64,000 nt of DNA, taken from positions 2,542,001 through 2,606,000 of the forward strand of contig JAOVFP010000002.1 in assembly GCA_025738555.1 (NCBI GenBank), given 5' to 3'. Position 1 is the first letter of the stretch; the number at the start of each line of letters is the position of its first letter. The notes beneath the pieces are model-generated. The model was not told where the DNA came from. It worked only from the letters and a program-made list of their open reading frames with translations, and did not search any database. Positions 1 to 10,559 of this stretch are shown piece after piece. This DNA is from Cyathus striatus. Its lineage: Eukaryota; Basidiomycota; Agaricomycetes; Agaricales; Nidulariaceae. Both the position numbers and the translations under genes were made by a program.

Positions 1-323
1 TCCACAACTGAAAAACAACACGGTGGGTATATGAAGGTACATCTCGTAGCACTGTGTGCCTTCGTCGGTCCTTCGACACTCCGTATCCCTCGCGAGCGAT
101 TGCTTCATCTTAAAGCATCATTCCCATCCGCCAGTGCGTCTTCTTCCTTCCGCTTGAACGCAAACACTCTCGAATAGAACGCATCCCATCACGCGTTATC
201 TTCAAATAGGAAACATTCCAATCGTCGCAGCCCGTTCCGTTTCATGAGCGAGGGGGGCTTATAGGGGAACAAAGTGAGAATGTGCCAGGTTTCAGTACGC
301 AGCGATCCGTGTTGAAGGTTCAT

Positions 324-1172
324 TTATGAAAAAACACACGCTCCAAGACGCATTTTGGCACGGTACGCAGATCCCGGAGTCTTCCATCGAGGGGGTGGTC
401 CCACATCCAATCCCAGACGCGTTCGAATACGTAAAGCATCCTCGGTAAAGATGTCTGTCGCGTAGATTCCAATCCAATTCCGGTCCACGAAATAAAGCTA
501 AACAAAAAACACAAAGAAAAAGGCACTCACTCTAAGCGTGGCATGAGCCTCCGTCGTAGTCTTCCCCCCCTTCAGCACCAAAGCCCAAAAAACGGTGTTG
601 TACATGTTATTGATATGCGCTGTGTTTCCATCAGCTCTTGTTTCCCAGAAATCACAGTGATTGACTTACTATCAGCCTGCCTCCACGCGAAATAATCGCG
701 CACCTCCTTCGTCCCGGGGTAGAGCACAATCCTCCCATCGAATGATGGAGGATACTTGAGTGGTGTGTCTGGAAAGAAGCGAGGCCAGTGAAAGACGTAG
801 TTGGATGTAAAGTACGAAGTGAGAGTTGAGACTATTTTGGATTGACGGCGGGAGTAGAGAGATGTTTGCTTTCGGAGGAGAAAGCTACGAGTCTTTCTCG
901 TAAATATCATCCTTTGCAATGGAATGAAAGTATTACCTGTACTCATCGCTCTCTCCGAATCCCAACACGATGTCAGGATACTCCTTCATCACCTCCTGTG
1001 CGGCACAGTCCATCAACTCCAGTGCCCTCTTATCATTCGGCTTCGCGAAGCCATGCTCGTCGCTGAATCTATGGAATGAGTGCCCGTCGAGTCTGAATAC
1101 CAGGTAAGTATTTGGAAGAAGGGGGTCTGGTAGCTCGAATGAGCGGACGTATGCGAATTTTGAATTTGCCAT
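324..1172 (-). CDS. THG1: tRNA-His guanylyltransferase (Thg1)
   Basis: Exons read on the minus strand: 1172-937, 884-670, 619-531 and, less surely, 497-324 (237 aa in total). Thg1 adds the G at position -1 of tRNA-His by 3'-5' addition, an essential step before histidylation. The N-terminal half is clearly the catalytic palm: a metal-binding [16 protein letters not shown] segment near residues 27-42 and GESDEYS near residue 73, followed by [37 protein letters not shown] and [14 protein letters not shown]. The introns are about 50 nt with GT-AG ends. Length is near the usual 260-290 aa, but the last 57 residues do not resemble the expected GT..KHEILF..FGINYN tail, so the final exon may be wrong, diverged or replaced. 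It shares a 179-bp upstream region with the next gene, read in the opposite direction. Identity of the first three exons is secure; the 3' end is not. Confidence 0.85.
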
Positions 1173-1351
1173 TAGATGGAAGAGAAGAGAGAAGTATTCT
1201 TATCTGTGTCACATGACATAAATTAGCCCTCTCTCAAGTCACAGCACGAGGCTCCCACCCCCGACCACCAGCCCATTCATCTCCTCCTCCTTCTTCAACC
1301 ACCACCACCACCACCCACTAACACAGCTAACCACCACAACTGTTACTAACA
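1173..1351. promoter_or_regulatory. shared divergent promoter region
   Basis: These 179 bp separate the start codons of the Thg1 gene (minus) and the small acidic protein gene (plus). The right part is pyrimidine-rich with many CCACC repeats, as often seen upstream of fungal starts. No clear TATA box was seen. The head-to-head arrangement suggests a bidirectional promoter, which is inference. Confidence 0.4.
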
Positions 1352-2092
1352 ATGAGCAACGCATACTACTTTCGCCGACGCACAATCGGTCGCGCCGCCT
1401 CCCCCCCTACCTGGGCCTGCTACGAGCAAATCCCCTACGACTACTCCTCCTCCTCGTCCTGCGACAGTCCCTCCGAGGACGAGCACTCCCACTCAGAGAG
1501 CGACAGCGAGGACGACCCCCGCGACGAGGAGGATCTTAATATGGATTTAGATTCTCCGACCCCGCTTCCTCCTTCCTCTACCGTACCCGATCCCAAGGAC
1601 AAGGGAAAGGGAAAGGCAACAGAGGAAGCGGAGACGGAGGCTAAAGGAAAACAGCGCGCTGTGGATGCTGCCAGGAAGGAGCGGAGTGCGCGAAGGGCCC
1701 AGAGGGAAAGAGAGAGAGGTGCAGAGAGGATGTACACTCTTCGTCCTATTCTTACTATTCAGCGGAGCCAGGGGTTCGTTTGGAATCAGGTGAGTTCCTC
1801 TCTCTCTTTCATCCCCGTACTCTTTCATTTCACTAACACACACGATCTAAATAGGACCTATTCGTACCACCGTACATCAAAGACCGCTGTTTGTCCCCCC
1901 ACCTCCCTCTTCCTAATACAACTTACTAACACAGATGATAAACCAGACGTAGCATCCACGTCTCCCCCAAACTCCCGCTGCTTCATCCCTTCCACTTCTG
2001 CTTCGAGCACCAACAGCGCCATGACTGACTACGAAGTCGAGGTGGTCGAGATCCGAGTGAGGGAGGGCGAGTTGAGGGATATTATTCCTTAA
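1352..2092 (+). CDS. small acidic nuclear-type protein, unknown function
   Basis: Three exons, 1352-1789, 1855-1888 and 1935-2092, give 209 aa. The second exon is only 34 nt and encodes DLFVPPYIKDR. The protein starts MSNAYYFRRRTIGRA, then has a Ser/Asp/Glu-rich acidic stretch (about residues 30-70), a Lys/Glu-Arg-rich charged segment with probable helical character (residues 80-125), the motif TLRPILTIQRSQGFVWNQD, and a compact end TDYEVEVVEIRVREGELRDI. The downstream frame resumes exactly across both introns and the C-terminal motif looks conserved, so I take the gene as real. I do not recognise a domain. The charged low-complexity make-up would suit a nuclear or nucleic-acid-associated protein, but that is inference. 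Confidence 0.7.
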   Translation: MSNAYYFRRRTIGRAASPPTWACYEQIPYDYSSSSSCDSPSEDEHSHSESDSEDDPRDEEDLNMDLDSPTPLPPSSTVPDPKDKGKGKATEEAETEAKGKQRAVDAARKERSARRAQRERERGAERMYTLRPILTIQRSQGFVWNQVSSSLSFIPVLFHFTNTHDLNRTYSYHRTSKTAVCPPTSLFLIQLTNTDDKPDVASTSPPNSRCFIPSTSASSTNSAMTDYEVEVVEIRVREGELRDIIP

Positions 2093-2619
2093 ATTCCTAT
2101 CCTGTGCTGCAGCACAGACACGCTCGATCTGTGGGGGTGGGGGTCGTGAATGCTGTAGCCTGTACTCTATCACGAGTGCACTTGTACTTGGTGAGGGTAT
2201 GGGCACGGGGCATTTGCATTGAGCTTGATGAAATGTATGGCGAGTCGTAGCTGTGTTGGTAGGAGGGCAGAAGTCGATGAACACAAACGATTCCATCCAA
2301 TCACCCTTTCCATTTCATTTCTTTCTTTCTTTCCTTCTCTCTCTCAGTTCCAGTCGAATGCCATGTATTTATAACCCCCCCTTCCCCGACCCATCCAAAC
2401 TGTATCATATCGTATTTCTTTCCTTTCCTGGGACTCTGTCGTCTAGATCCCTTCCCTTCCCACCTATCCCACTGAACTCCATCTCTGTCCTGTCCTGTTC
2501 TGTTTTCGTTCCGTTTTACTTACGACCTTGCTTACGTACTTACGTAGACCCGTTTGTGTATTTACTCTTTCTCGAACAAATACATCATCTCCTCTCTTGA
2601 ATCCTTCTTCTCTTATCTT

Positions 2620-2950
2620 TTTTCTTGTATTCTTGTATCTAGCGTCACTCCATGATCTACTCGGTCCTCGAATACATCCCTTCCCGTCCCGTCTTGTCTT
2701 CTTTCTCGTATTTTCATTTCCAGCGTCGCTCCACGATCTACTCAGTCCTCGACTACATCCCCTCTCTCTCCCTTCCTCTTTCTCGTACTCCATGACCTAC
2801 CTACTAGTCCTCGAATACGTGCATCCCCCCCTCTCTCTCCCTTCCCATCGTACCGTCTTTCTCGCACTCCACAATCTACCTACTGGTCCTCGAATACATC
2901 CCCTCTCTCTCCCTTCCCGTCCTGTCTTCTTTCTCGTACTCTCATTTCCT
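2620..2950 (+). repeat. CT-rich minisatellite, about four 75-85-bp units
   Basis: Each unit contains a TTTCTCGTACTC-like start, a block resembling CCACGATCTACTCAGTCCTC, CGAATACATCCC, then CTCTCTCCCTTCC. At least four diverged units follow each other. The strand is almost purine-free, so it yields a long spurious reading frame. It lies in the 3' flank of the acidic-protein gene. Confidence 0.8.
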
Positions 2951-3285
2951 GCGGCTCCATGGTCCATGGTCTACGATACATCCCCTTCACAACAACTACT
3001 AGTACTACCGCTTCTAAGTTTACTTATACAAAGACAATGTATGTAGTATAGAAGCGGAAAGATTGCATACGAGCGATACCACCGGCCGCGGACGCGGAAC
3101 GACGAAATCCTAGGATTTACAGTACATACTTACAATGTACGCGTACGTAGGTCGGGGAGTAAGACGACCCTTCAAGCTCAGGCTTTGAGATCAAGCTTCG
3201 AGATCAGAGAAACCTTTTCCCTTCTTCCTACCATTGCATACCCACAATTCACTATTAGTACCAGCTATCACACTTCATTTTGCGA

Positions 3286-3368
3286 GTCCATATCGATTAG
3301 GGGTTAAATCACTTCGTTGTGGTTATCACAATTCCGAAGAGCCGCTGGTTCGATTCCAGCTATGGACA
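3286..3368 (+). tRNA. tRNA-His (GTG) with an 11-nt intron
   Basis: A full cloverleaf can be drawn. The 7-bp acceptor stem GTCCATA (3286-3292) pairs perfectly with TATGGAC (3361-3367), and A3368 is the discriminator base. The D-stem is GATT/AATC, the anticodon stem CTTCG (3312-3316) pairs with CGAAG (3335-3339), and the T-arm is GCTGG-TTCGATT-CCAGC. The anticodon loop reads TTGTGG then C, giving anticodon GTG at 3319-3321. The 11 nt TTATCACAATT (3323-3333) sit between positions 37 and 38, the canonical place for nuclear tRNA introns. The base before position 1 is A, so the essential G-1 is not encoded and must be added by Thg1, whose gene lies about 2.1 kb away. Confidence 0.9.
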
Positions 3369-3383
3369 TAATCTATGGCCTCA

Positions 3384-3389
3384 TTTTTT
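3384..3389 (+). terminator. probable RNA polymerase III terminator
   Basis: A run of six T starts 16 nt after the end of the tRNA-His. T-runs of this length end Pol III transcripts. Confidence 0.55.
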
Positions 3390-3557
3390 GGACTATGAAA
3401 ATTTTGAATACCCAAAATTCATTTAATTATATGTATCTATAGATTATAATACCTACTGTTTTTTGGTTTGCAGAAACAACTGTTAGAGGTTTAGTAAGTA
3501 CATTTTATCAGAATTTTACACCTGAAAATAGGACGAGATCTACTTTAGTCTTTGGTA

Positions 3558-3875
3558 CTGGAGACTCTCGACTGATTGTTCGGCGATTTTCAGCGTGACA
3601 CAAATTTTTCATTCATTATTCTGTTCGCATCTCATGGTGATCATAAAAAATTTCTACAATTTAGGAAGACTTTGAAGGGAAATTAGACCATTTTTATGTA
3701 ACAGAGCACTTGTATTTTGTAAAAAATCATTGAAGTTTTTCGGAAAAAAAATCAGTCTTTTAGTTTCACAGAACCTTTGTTCGCGGCTGCCCGTGATGCG
3801 TGACAACGGGACTAAATTGTTCTGTTCGGAGGCCCTGCGTGACGCGTGACCGAACAATCGGTCGAAAGTCTCCGC
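3558..3875. mobile_element. MITE family 1, copy A (318 bp, TA-flanked)
   Basis: Terminal inverted repeats of about 26 bp. The left end begins CTGGAGACTCTCGAC and continues to TTGTTCGG; the right end, read in reverse complement, is GCGGAGACTTTCGACC and continues to TTGTTCGG. A TA dinucleotide flanks each side (3556-3557, 3876-3877), as expected for a TA target-site duplication. The interior holds GTGACGCGTGAC palindromes and no credible ORF. A second copy lies at 6434-6710. Confidence 0.75.
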
Positions 3876-5823
3876 TATTAGATTGCTCAAGCTCAGAGGC
3901 ACAGAGATAACCAAGTGCGAGTGCAGTATCCCTTCACAGTCACCAAGTCTTTTGCTTTAATTTACGAAGGCAATTTCACGTTAGCGTTAAACGAGCACAA
4001 ATTATATATACAAGGTATGGCCCAGTCCCGGCGGTTCGGTCGGAGCAGTTCACAGAACATCTTTTCACCGATATCTGGGATATTTCGCTGCTAGTTTATT
4101 ATGACATGGATACTCTATTCTCTCCAAGCTCATCCTATTTCTACACTGTATACCTCTTGTCATTAAATAACCTAACTTCGTGACATTGGGCTATCATTCT
4201 TGTTCCGGATAATGTTAAAACGGCTCCATAAGGGTGAATCAAGTTAAACGTGTAAGTCCTACTTTAATATTATTATCGATAAAACTTGGATAAATGTCGA
4301 TATTAAGTACCTCCTCATGTCTCAAGTACTAATCATCTTGTGGTAAAAATCGAATTGGTCTGAAGATATGTTTTGAAGACTAATGAACCCTATACTAGTT
4401 TATGTCCAGAAATGAGGAATGGATTCTCAAAGACAAGTTCAAGTTGACCTGCGAAAACTTCGTGAGTATTATCCACTCCTCTCCTACGCTCAGTCGGAAT
4501 AACTGACTAGTCTTACGAACATAGTACTTATGTTGCAGGTCATGTGCGTGCTCCAACAGTTTCAATGCCGAATTCGACCATACTTTATCTGAAAGCCTTT
4601 TGTAATTGGTAACTGTATAGAGAGAATACAGGATGATATATCACAAACTTAGATATGCTACTCGTTGTAGAAATAGTCTTGCTGGGACCAGTGGAACGAA
4701 AGGTGAGAGAAATTTGTAGTGTTACTAGCAAGTGACTACATCATGGCACGACATTCTTACTACTGGTACTACTTAACTCAAGGTAGTTTATTAATCTTTT
4801 AAATTTGCCTTACTCACAGCTTTATTACTGGAACAATTGTTTAGTATGCAAAATAATCGGATTGAAAGATCGAGAACTTTTCTGGCATATTTCTTCATTC
4901 CAAGCGTTAAAAATGTATCAAATTCCCTTGCGTAACTCTTTCTTATATCAAGCATTAAATTCTCAGAAATGATCTATTACTACCACGATAAGAATTAATA
5001 TCCCTTTACTTTCACATTACATGGTCCTAGTATCGTGGCGCTCTCGTCACCCTGACAGAGCCCGTCTAAAGCACTTTATATTTACAATAATATCTGATCC
5101 TTTACCTATGCGATTAAATTGGATTCTAATCCTTATCTGCAAGACTTAGATGATGCCTTAAGACTGATAGGAATTTATTTTACTCGGTTTCGGTAATTTG
5201 ACAAACCGATAATAAAGCTCCGAGTGTAGAATGCTGGAGTCTGAGAAAAACCGAGTCAGTTACGGTTGAAAACATGATGTCCGCCCACCACGAGTCGTTG
5301 AGGATTAGCATTATTTATCTACATCCAGCGCGTGATATCATAGCGCACAATCGATAATCTTAACATCGACAACATTAGCCCGAAATCATCTAGTACAGCA
5401 TCCCCGCCTCCCCGGGCTCCTCTGAAAAGATTTTGGGGACCTGTGCAGTGCCAGCTGATGTTGGCATCATCTGCACAACATCTTCCTTTCCGGAGCTTCA
5501 GCTTCTTCAATAATAATCGAAACCTATCGAAACATGTAACTGCCACGTGGGGATAGTGGCCTGAGAATATATCTGAGTAGAAAGTAAACAAACGGTATAT
5601 TTTGACCCGAATGTGGGCTAAAAGAGGCTAAAATGCTTGCTATTGTGTGCGACTTAGCGGGAACTGAAAGCGCCCGGCGCGCCACGTAGTTTGTACATGC
5701 CAAAATCCGAGCTTTGTCGGCAAACGACTCGAGGGCTACATAACTCCAGCAATAACGCGTGCATTGAGCATTATCGCCGCGGCCCAAGTTCTAGCCAGCT
5801 GTCAATAGCTTCTATGAGCGCTC
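3876..5823. other. AT-rich intergenic DNA, no gene seen
   Basis: Only short, unconvincing ORFs occur on either strand. Nothing here has a splice-consistent frame or recognisable motif. Confidence 0.5.
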
Positions 5824-5970
5824 CCTTTGCCTCTCAGCACTTAGCGCTACGATATTAACGCGTCGATCCAACGTCGATCATCTGGTCATCCTGAGGTTCT
5901 CAGCAAACAGCGCCCAGCGGCGAAGTTCAGCATCTATCGTGGAAGTGTGGACCTACCCGCTGTCACCGAA
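5824..5970 (+). repeat. old interspersed repeat, copy 1
   Basis: This segment aligns by eye with 7727-7860: both run from CCCTTTG(C/T)CT through GTCGATCAT to GTGGAC followed by a CTGTCACCGA box. Many substitutions separate them, so the family is old. It cannot be assigned to a transposon class from what is left. Confidence 0.45.
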
Positions 5971-6433
5971 TTAACTTTAATGCTCTATTATCATCTCCTG
6001 CTTCCCCCGAAAGGTGAGCGAATCTAGTACTTTCGGGAAAAGCAATGATTTTAGGAAAGCGGTCCAGGTAGCTGAAATCTTGAGATGAGATATTACAGAG
6101 AAAGTTGAACGCTGGCGGCTGGAACTCCTGCACTGCATGATTTCATGGGGCCGTCGCAGGGCAATCATCAACCCACAATCCCTTATTTCCTCCAAGAATA
6201 ACGATGATTTATCGAGCTGTGATAGCCTTGGCGGTCTATAATACACCTCAACTTATTGATCTCTTTAGAATAACAATTTGGGGACGTGTTTTTTGAAAGC
6301 TCTAGTTGTTAATGAGCACATACTACTTCGACACTCCAAGTTTACCGGTCAACATCGCTCTATACGAAATGCAAGTGACCAAGTTGTTTTCTGTTCTACT
6401 ATTCTATAATCAATATTTTGTAGAATGATAGTA

Positions 6434-6710
6434 CTGGACTCTTTCGACCAAGTGTTCAGTCACGCGTCACGCAGGGCGTTTGAACTGAACACTTGAGCAC
6501 ATTCGTCACGCGTCACAGGCTGCCATGAACATAAGTTTTGAGGCAAATATGGCGCTTAATTAGCCGATTTTTCCGCCCGTACCGGGCGGCCGTAGGGGCA
6601 TGAACAGAACCACCAGGTGTCACGCATCAACTCAGAGTTTGAATACTTGATCAAACCAATTTTTCGCGTCACGCACCAGAAGCCGTGAACAAGTGGTCGA
6701 AAGTCTCCAG
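6434..6710. mobile_element. MITE family 1, copy B (277 bp, TA-flanked)
   Basis: Left end CTGGACTCTTTCGACCA continuing to GTGTTCA; right end in reverse complement CTGGAGACTTTCGACCA continuing to TTGTTCA. TA flanks both sides (6432-6433, 6711-6712). The interior has repeated GTCACGCGTCACGC palindromes shared with copy A. No coding capacity. Confidence 0.75.
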
Positions 6711-7726
6711 TATTCCTGTTTCAACTATTTAAATTTCAAGGCACATACGCACTGAATAAGTACTCAAGTACTCATCGCTCACCGTTACACCCCTCAGATC
6801 TGTGCCTATTCTAATATTTACAATTTCTACTTGGTTTCTACTGATTCATATACGCCGTACCAGTCCATAAGAACCGACCTGCCTAGCGACGTAGATCATT
6901 GGTTAAGCGGGCATTCGTAGAGGCAGAGGCTTATATGTAGATGATTCGGCTATATTTAAGTAGTTGTACTAGCTTTAAAAACTCCGGTGTTCTATCATTT
7001 TATTCTTTTCAACTTCATGGACAGTCAGTCTCCGAGAACTTTCTCATAAGTACGTTTATCTGTTTGATTCCGGCACTTGCGGCTGAAGGTCTACACCGAA
7101 ATTGGAACACTATGGGAAAACTAAGACTACTTATCTCAATGCATGTAGCTTGTACTCTTATTAAATCTCAACCACGAGTTCGTAAGTTTTCGCCACAGAG
7201 TTCCTGATTACACGCTTGAAGTGCGATAAGATAAAAAGGATTTCAGCACGTTAACTCGATTAATTGTCCGCATGGTTTATCGACTTGAAGTTCACTGTTA
7301 TCGTGTCAGGTACTAATAAATTCACATATTAAACTTTAGCCCCACACCTGATTCTACCAGTAATCTCAAGGTTGCAACTAAACACTGACATTTTCTTTCA
7401 CTCGTTCCTTAAGAACTGTAATTTATTCGGACTCAAGTGCAAGGCCAATTAATTACGGTATTGACAGCGCGAAACAGCATCTACAGCATCTCACGGCGTT
7501 CCGAAGCTTCTATTGAACAACATTCGAGACACATTACAACTCGTGGCGAAAACGGCCAAATATGAAAAGTTGCGATTCGACTATTATCAAGATTCGCATG
7601 TAATTCCGAAGTTAATCTGATATTGGAACGTGTAGTTGGAAAACAAAAGCGATAAATAATGCAACACGTGGGTGATTTGAAGTCCAGGCAGCAGCCTTTA
7701 ACTCTTAACCTCAGCCTGTAAATTCC
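6711..7726. other. AT-rich intergenic DNA, no gene seen
   Basis: The longest open frame, about 88 codons near 6941, has no recognisable motif and no supporting splice pattern. Nothing else stands out. Confidence 0.45.
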
Positions 7727-7860
7727 CTTTGTCTTTCAGTGTTTAGCACTTACCTCTATGTTATCATATGTCGATCATCAGACTCATCTTCAGAAAATCA
7801 GCATTCAGAGTCCCAGGTTCGAATTTCAACATCGTGAAAGTGTGGACCCACTGTCACCGA
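7727..7860 (+). repeat. old interspersed repeat, copy 2
   Basis: Counterpart of 5824-5970. It ends in GTGGACCCACTGTCACCGAG, the best preserved box of the family. Confidence 0.45.
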
Positions 7861-8137
7861 GTCAAATGTGCTCTTCCCCAAGAAGACGAAAGGCTGAACG
7901 TGGTTTTCTGTGGGCGTATTCTGGACACATACGACTCGACGCTCTTTTCAAGAGAATACTGACATTAGAATTCTGATTAAGAGGCCATATAGGCGAAGTA
8001 TGTTTTCAGTGATTGAACGCTTAAACTTCAACTTGCTGAGATCCTAAAATTACAATTGAAATTTTTCCTAGGTATATTTTCATTTATGAGTTCTTCTCTC
8101 GTTGCGAGCGGTCCAAATTTTGTCCAAATTCGTACTT

Positions 8138-8159
8138 GGTTCGATTCCAGCTATGGACA
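8138..8159 (+). pseudogene. tRNA-His 3' fragment (T-arm and acceptor end)
   Basis: Twenty-two bases match the end of the tRNA-His at 3347-3368 exactly, covering most of the T-arm, the 3' acceptor strand and the discriminator A. The 5' half is absent. Flanking sequence differs, so this is not a simple local duplication of the whole gene. It could be a tRNA-primed or tRNA-derived element remnant, or a broken tRNA copy. Confidence 0.6.
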
Positions 8160-8639
8160 AAACTGTATAATCTACCCATTCTTTTAACTGAAATGTATAC
8201 ATGTAGTATAAATTTCTGTAGGACCGCTTAGGCATCGGGGTAGGGTTTTTTGCTAAGGTCTCCTAGCTGACTTTATCTATTTATCCTCTCAAAAGAGTTT
8301 CCTAAGGCTAATTGACAGAAAGAAACCTCTGGTCATATTACGGGTGCAAATTTCCATTGAAATATACCTTTCATTTCACACGCCTTCTTGATTTTGCGCT
8401 CAATTGTTCGAACAGCAATCGAGACCACGTGGCAAAGGGCCTAAAATGAACAAAATATCGAATCGAAAATTGATACTGTCTACAACTGCGTGTACGTTTA
8501 CTTACCTTCAAGTGGTAGTAATATCTACGATCCTAGAGAGGATAAAAGTGCGAGCGTTGACTGACATTAAGACGGCCAGGGAACAGACATTATTGTATAT
8601 TTATTATACAGCTAACTGGTAGGCATCGTGTTTTGATCA

Positions 8640-8680
8640 TCAATATCGAATAATGTGGATCCACTGTCCCCGAGTCATTA
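8640..8680 (+). repeat. old interspersed repeat, core box only
   Basis: ATGTGGATCCACTGTCCCCG matches the conserved core of the copies at 5824 and 7727. Only the core is recognisable here. Confidence 0.35.
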
Positions 8681-9493
8681 GTTCTTTCTTCTCGGAGTAC
8701 GAATTCAGGAAATAACCACTGTGGTCCCTGTCGGCAAATTTTTGACACCCAACGTCGATGTTCAGTGTGAGCCAAGTGTGAGTGAAGGTAAAATCCAGGA
8801 ACGTGTTAAGTATTTCTCGGTGATTGCGCGACACGAGAACTCCATCACTGCAAATTATGGTCTCCTCATTTCCTTCCCCGAGTCATCATTGATCTACTAC
8901 ATAAGTCGAAAGGGCCTATTTTACAATATTCAAACGATATTAGATAGTTATGGTATAGAACGAATAAGTAAATAATACTTACCAAAATGCAAAACCAGTT
9001 CTTAACGTAAATACGGGTGAAGGTGCGTAGTATACGTTGTTAAAATTGCATTATAGCCTACATTCAATGATAAAACGAGGACTTGAGAATAATGCCTCCA
9101 TTCGGATAAAATGTTCGAAGGTCACTGTGTACTTTTTTGACAAATAGGAGGAAATGTTCCAACTCAGTGTAACGTTTACGAATGTATGACTTAGCCCAAA
9201 AGTTAATCTCATTTAAGTCCGTCGGAATCGAACATAATAAGGTTAAGAATTTAGGTTGACAGAGGAGTGGCGACGGAACAGGGATGTCCCATCGCAGGTG
9301 AACCGGTGACAGGTACTAACTACAGATGTGGGCTGTTTTTAAGGCTGACAGTGAGCGCTGATGATATAGGTTAGGTGTAGGAAGGCTGACACATGAATAC
9401 GAAATTAAGTATACAACTAGTGAATACAGGAAATACTGTTGTTGTACTTATATTCAAATTTCATACGTACTTATAACAAACTTTCAGCAGGTA
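8681..9493. other. intergenic, no gene seen
   Basis: Short ORFs only. AGGCTGACA-type short repeats occur around 9340-9390. Nothing could be assigned. Confidence 0.4.
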
Positions 9494-10140
9494 CAGTGTT
9501 TGGACATTCCTTGACACAGCGACACTCCTTGACACACCTCCGCTCTTTTCATTCTCCTGCCTCAACCTTTCGCTCTATGACTTATAAAATCTGCATACGC
9601 ATTTTAATACATATTGCCTCATCTACAAAAAAAATTGAAAAGATTATCCGAAGTCAGGTAAAAATCTCATCTTGACACATTTTTGCAACCAAATTTTTGA
9701 GTTCCCTAGCCAAGGTGGTATCTTACAGATTTTTATGTATACTTATATAGTAAGTGTAAATATTTTCCCCAACTTGTATCCTGATTAAGACAGAAATGCG
9801 ATGTTGAAAAATGAAATAATCAAAAAGTAGTATATTTGATGGTTCCAAAGAGTGACACATCCAAGTCACACGCTCTTGGTCCCACCCAAACTTGCGGATG
9901 TGAATCACTGTGACACCCGTGACATTACTGTGTCAAGTCGCGGTTTTTGACTGAAAAGCGTTCTTCTCAATAATCCTCATCTTACAATTATTTCAACATA
10001 TAATTCTACCTCAAAATTTTGTATAATAGCTCTATAGATGGTACGTTATATGTATATAAAGTTTTTTAAACAAAATTACTACTTGTTGTCAAGATAAATG
10101 GGATTTTCAATCGTGTGTGTCAAGGAACGTCCAATCACTG
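9494..10140. mobile_element. pogo/Fot1-like non-autonomous element (647 bp)
   Basis: Terminal inverted repeats: left CAGTGTTTGGACATTCCTTG then ACAC; right in reverse complement CAGTGATTGGACGTTCCTTG then ACAC. Two mismatches occur in 24 bp. TA flanks each side (9492-9493, 10141-10142). The CAGT tips and TA duplication fit the Tc1/mariner superfamily, pogo/Fot1 branch. Further TTGACAC and GTGTCAAG motifs lie just inside the ends. There is no DDE transposase frame, so it would need a helper elsewhere. Confidence 0.75.
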
Positions 10141-10455
10141 TAAGTAATTAATTGTATATAATTAATTTATGATGCTGCTCACGCGCTCAGGCTCACGTGT
10201 GCATACAAACACGAAAAAAAATTCGTATTTCAAATTTGACCTTATGAACGATGGACGCGTCTATAACTCGCGTATTGAAATTGGACCCACAACACATCAT
10301 CTTAAATGCCTCAAGGCCTAAACAGCTTCCCTCAAAGGATAATTTTGAAGATGCTTTCTAGTTCGGGAAACCGCTTCCAAAACAGCGTAGATTGGGAAGT
10401 CTGCAGCAGTCCCAACTCTCGAGGCACTAACCCAAGAATGCATTTAAAGCTCCAG

Positions 10456-10463
10456 TATAAAAG
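10456..10463 (+). promoter_or_regulatory. TATA box of the first forkhead gene
   Basis: TATAAAAG lies about 100 bp before the start codon at 10560, at a spacing that leaves a normal 5' leader. Confidence 0.55.
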
Positions 10464-10559
10464 TATTCATCATAATTAGTGGAGCTCTGTAGCTCAAGCC
10501 TGACTTTCGAGATACTCCAGCTTTGTTTCTTCCAGTGATAATCTCAAGTATACACCGAC

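Noticed and set aside
1441..1843. Minus-strand ORFs of 98 codons
   Set aside because: Antisense to the acidic Ser/Asp/Glu segment of the gene at 1352; composition-driven.
2253..3046. Plus-strand ORFs of 115 and 172 codons
   Set aside because: They lie in the purine-poor minisatellite, where stop codons are rare by composition; the encoded sequence is repeat translation.
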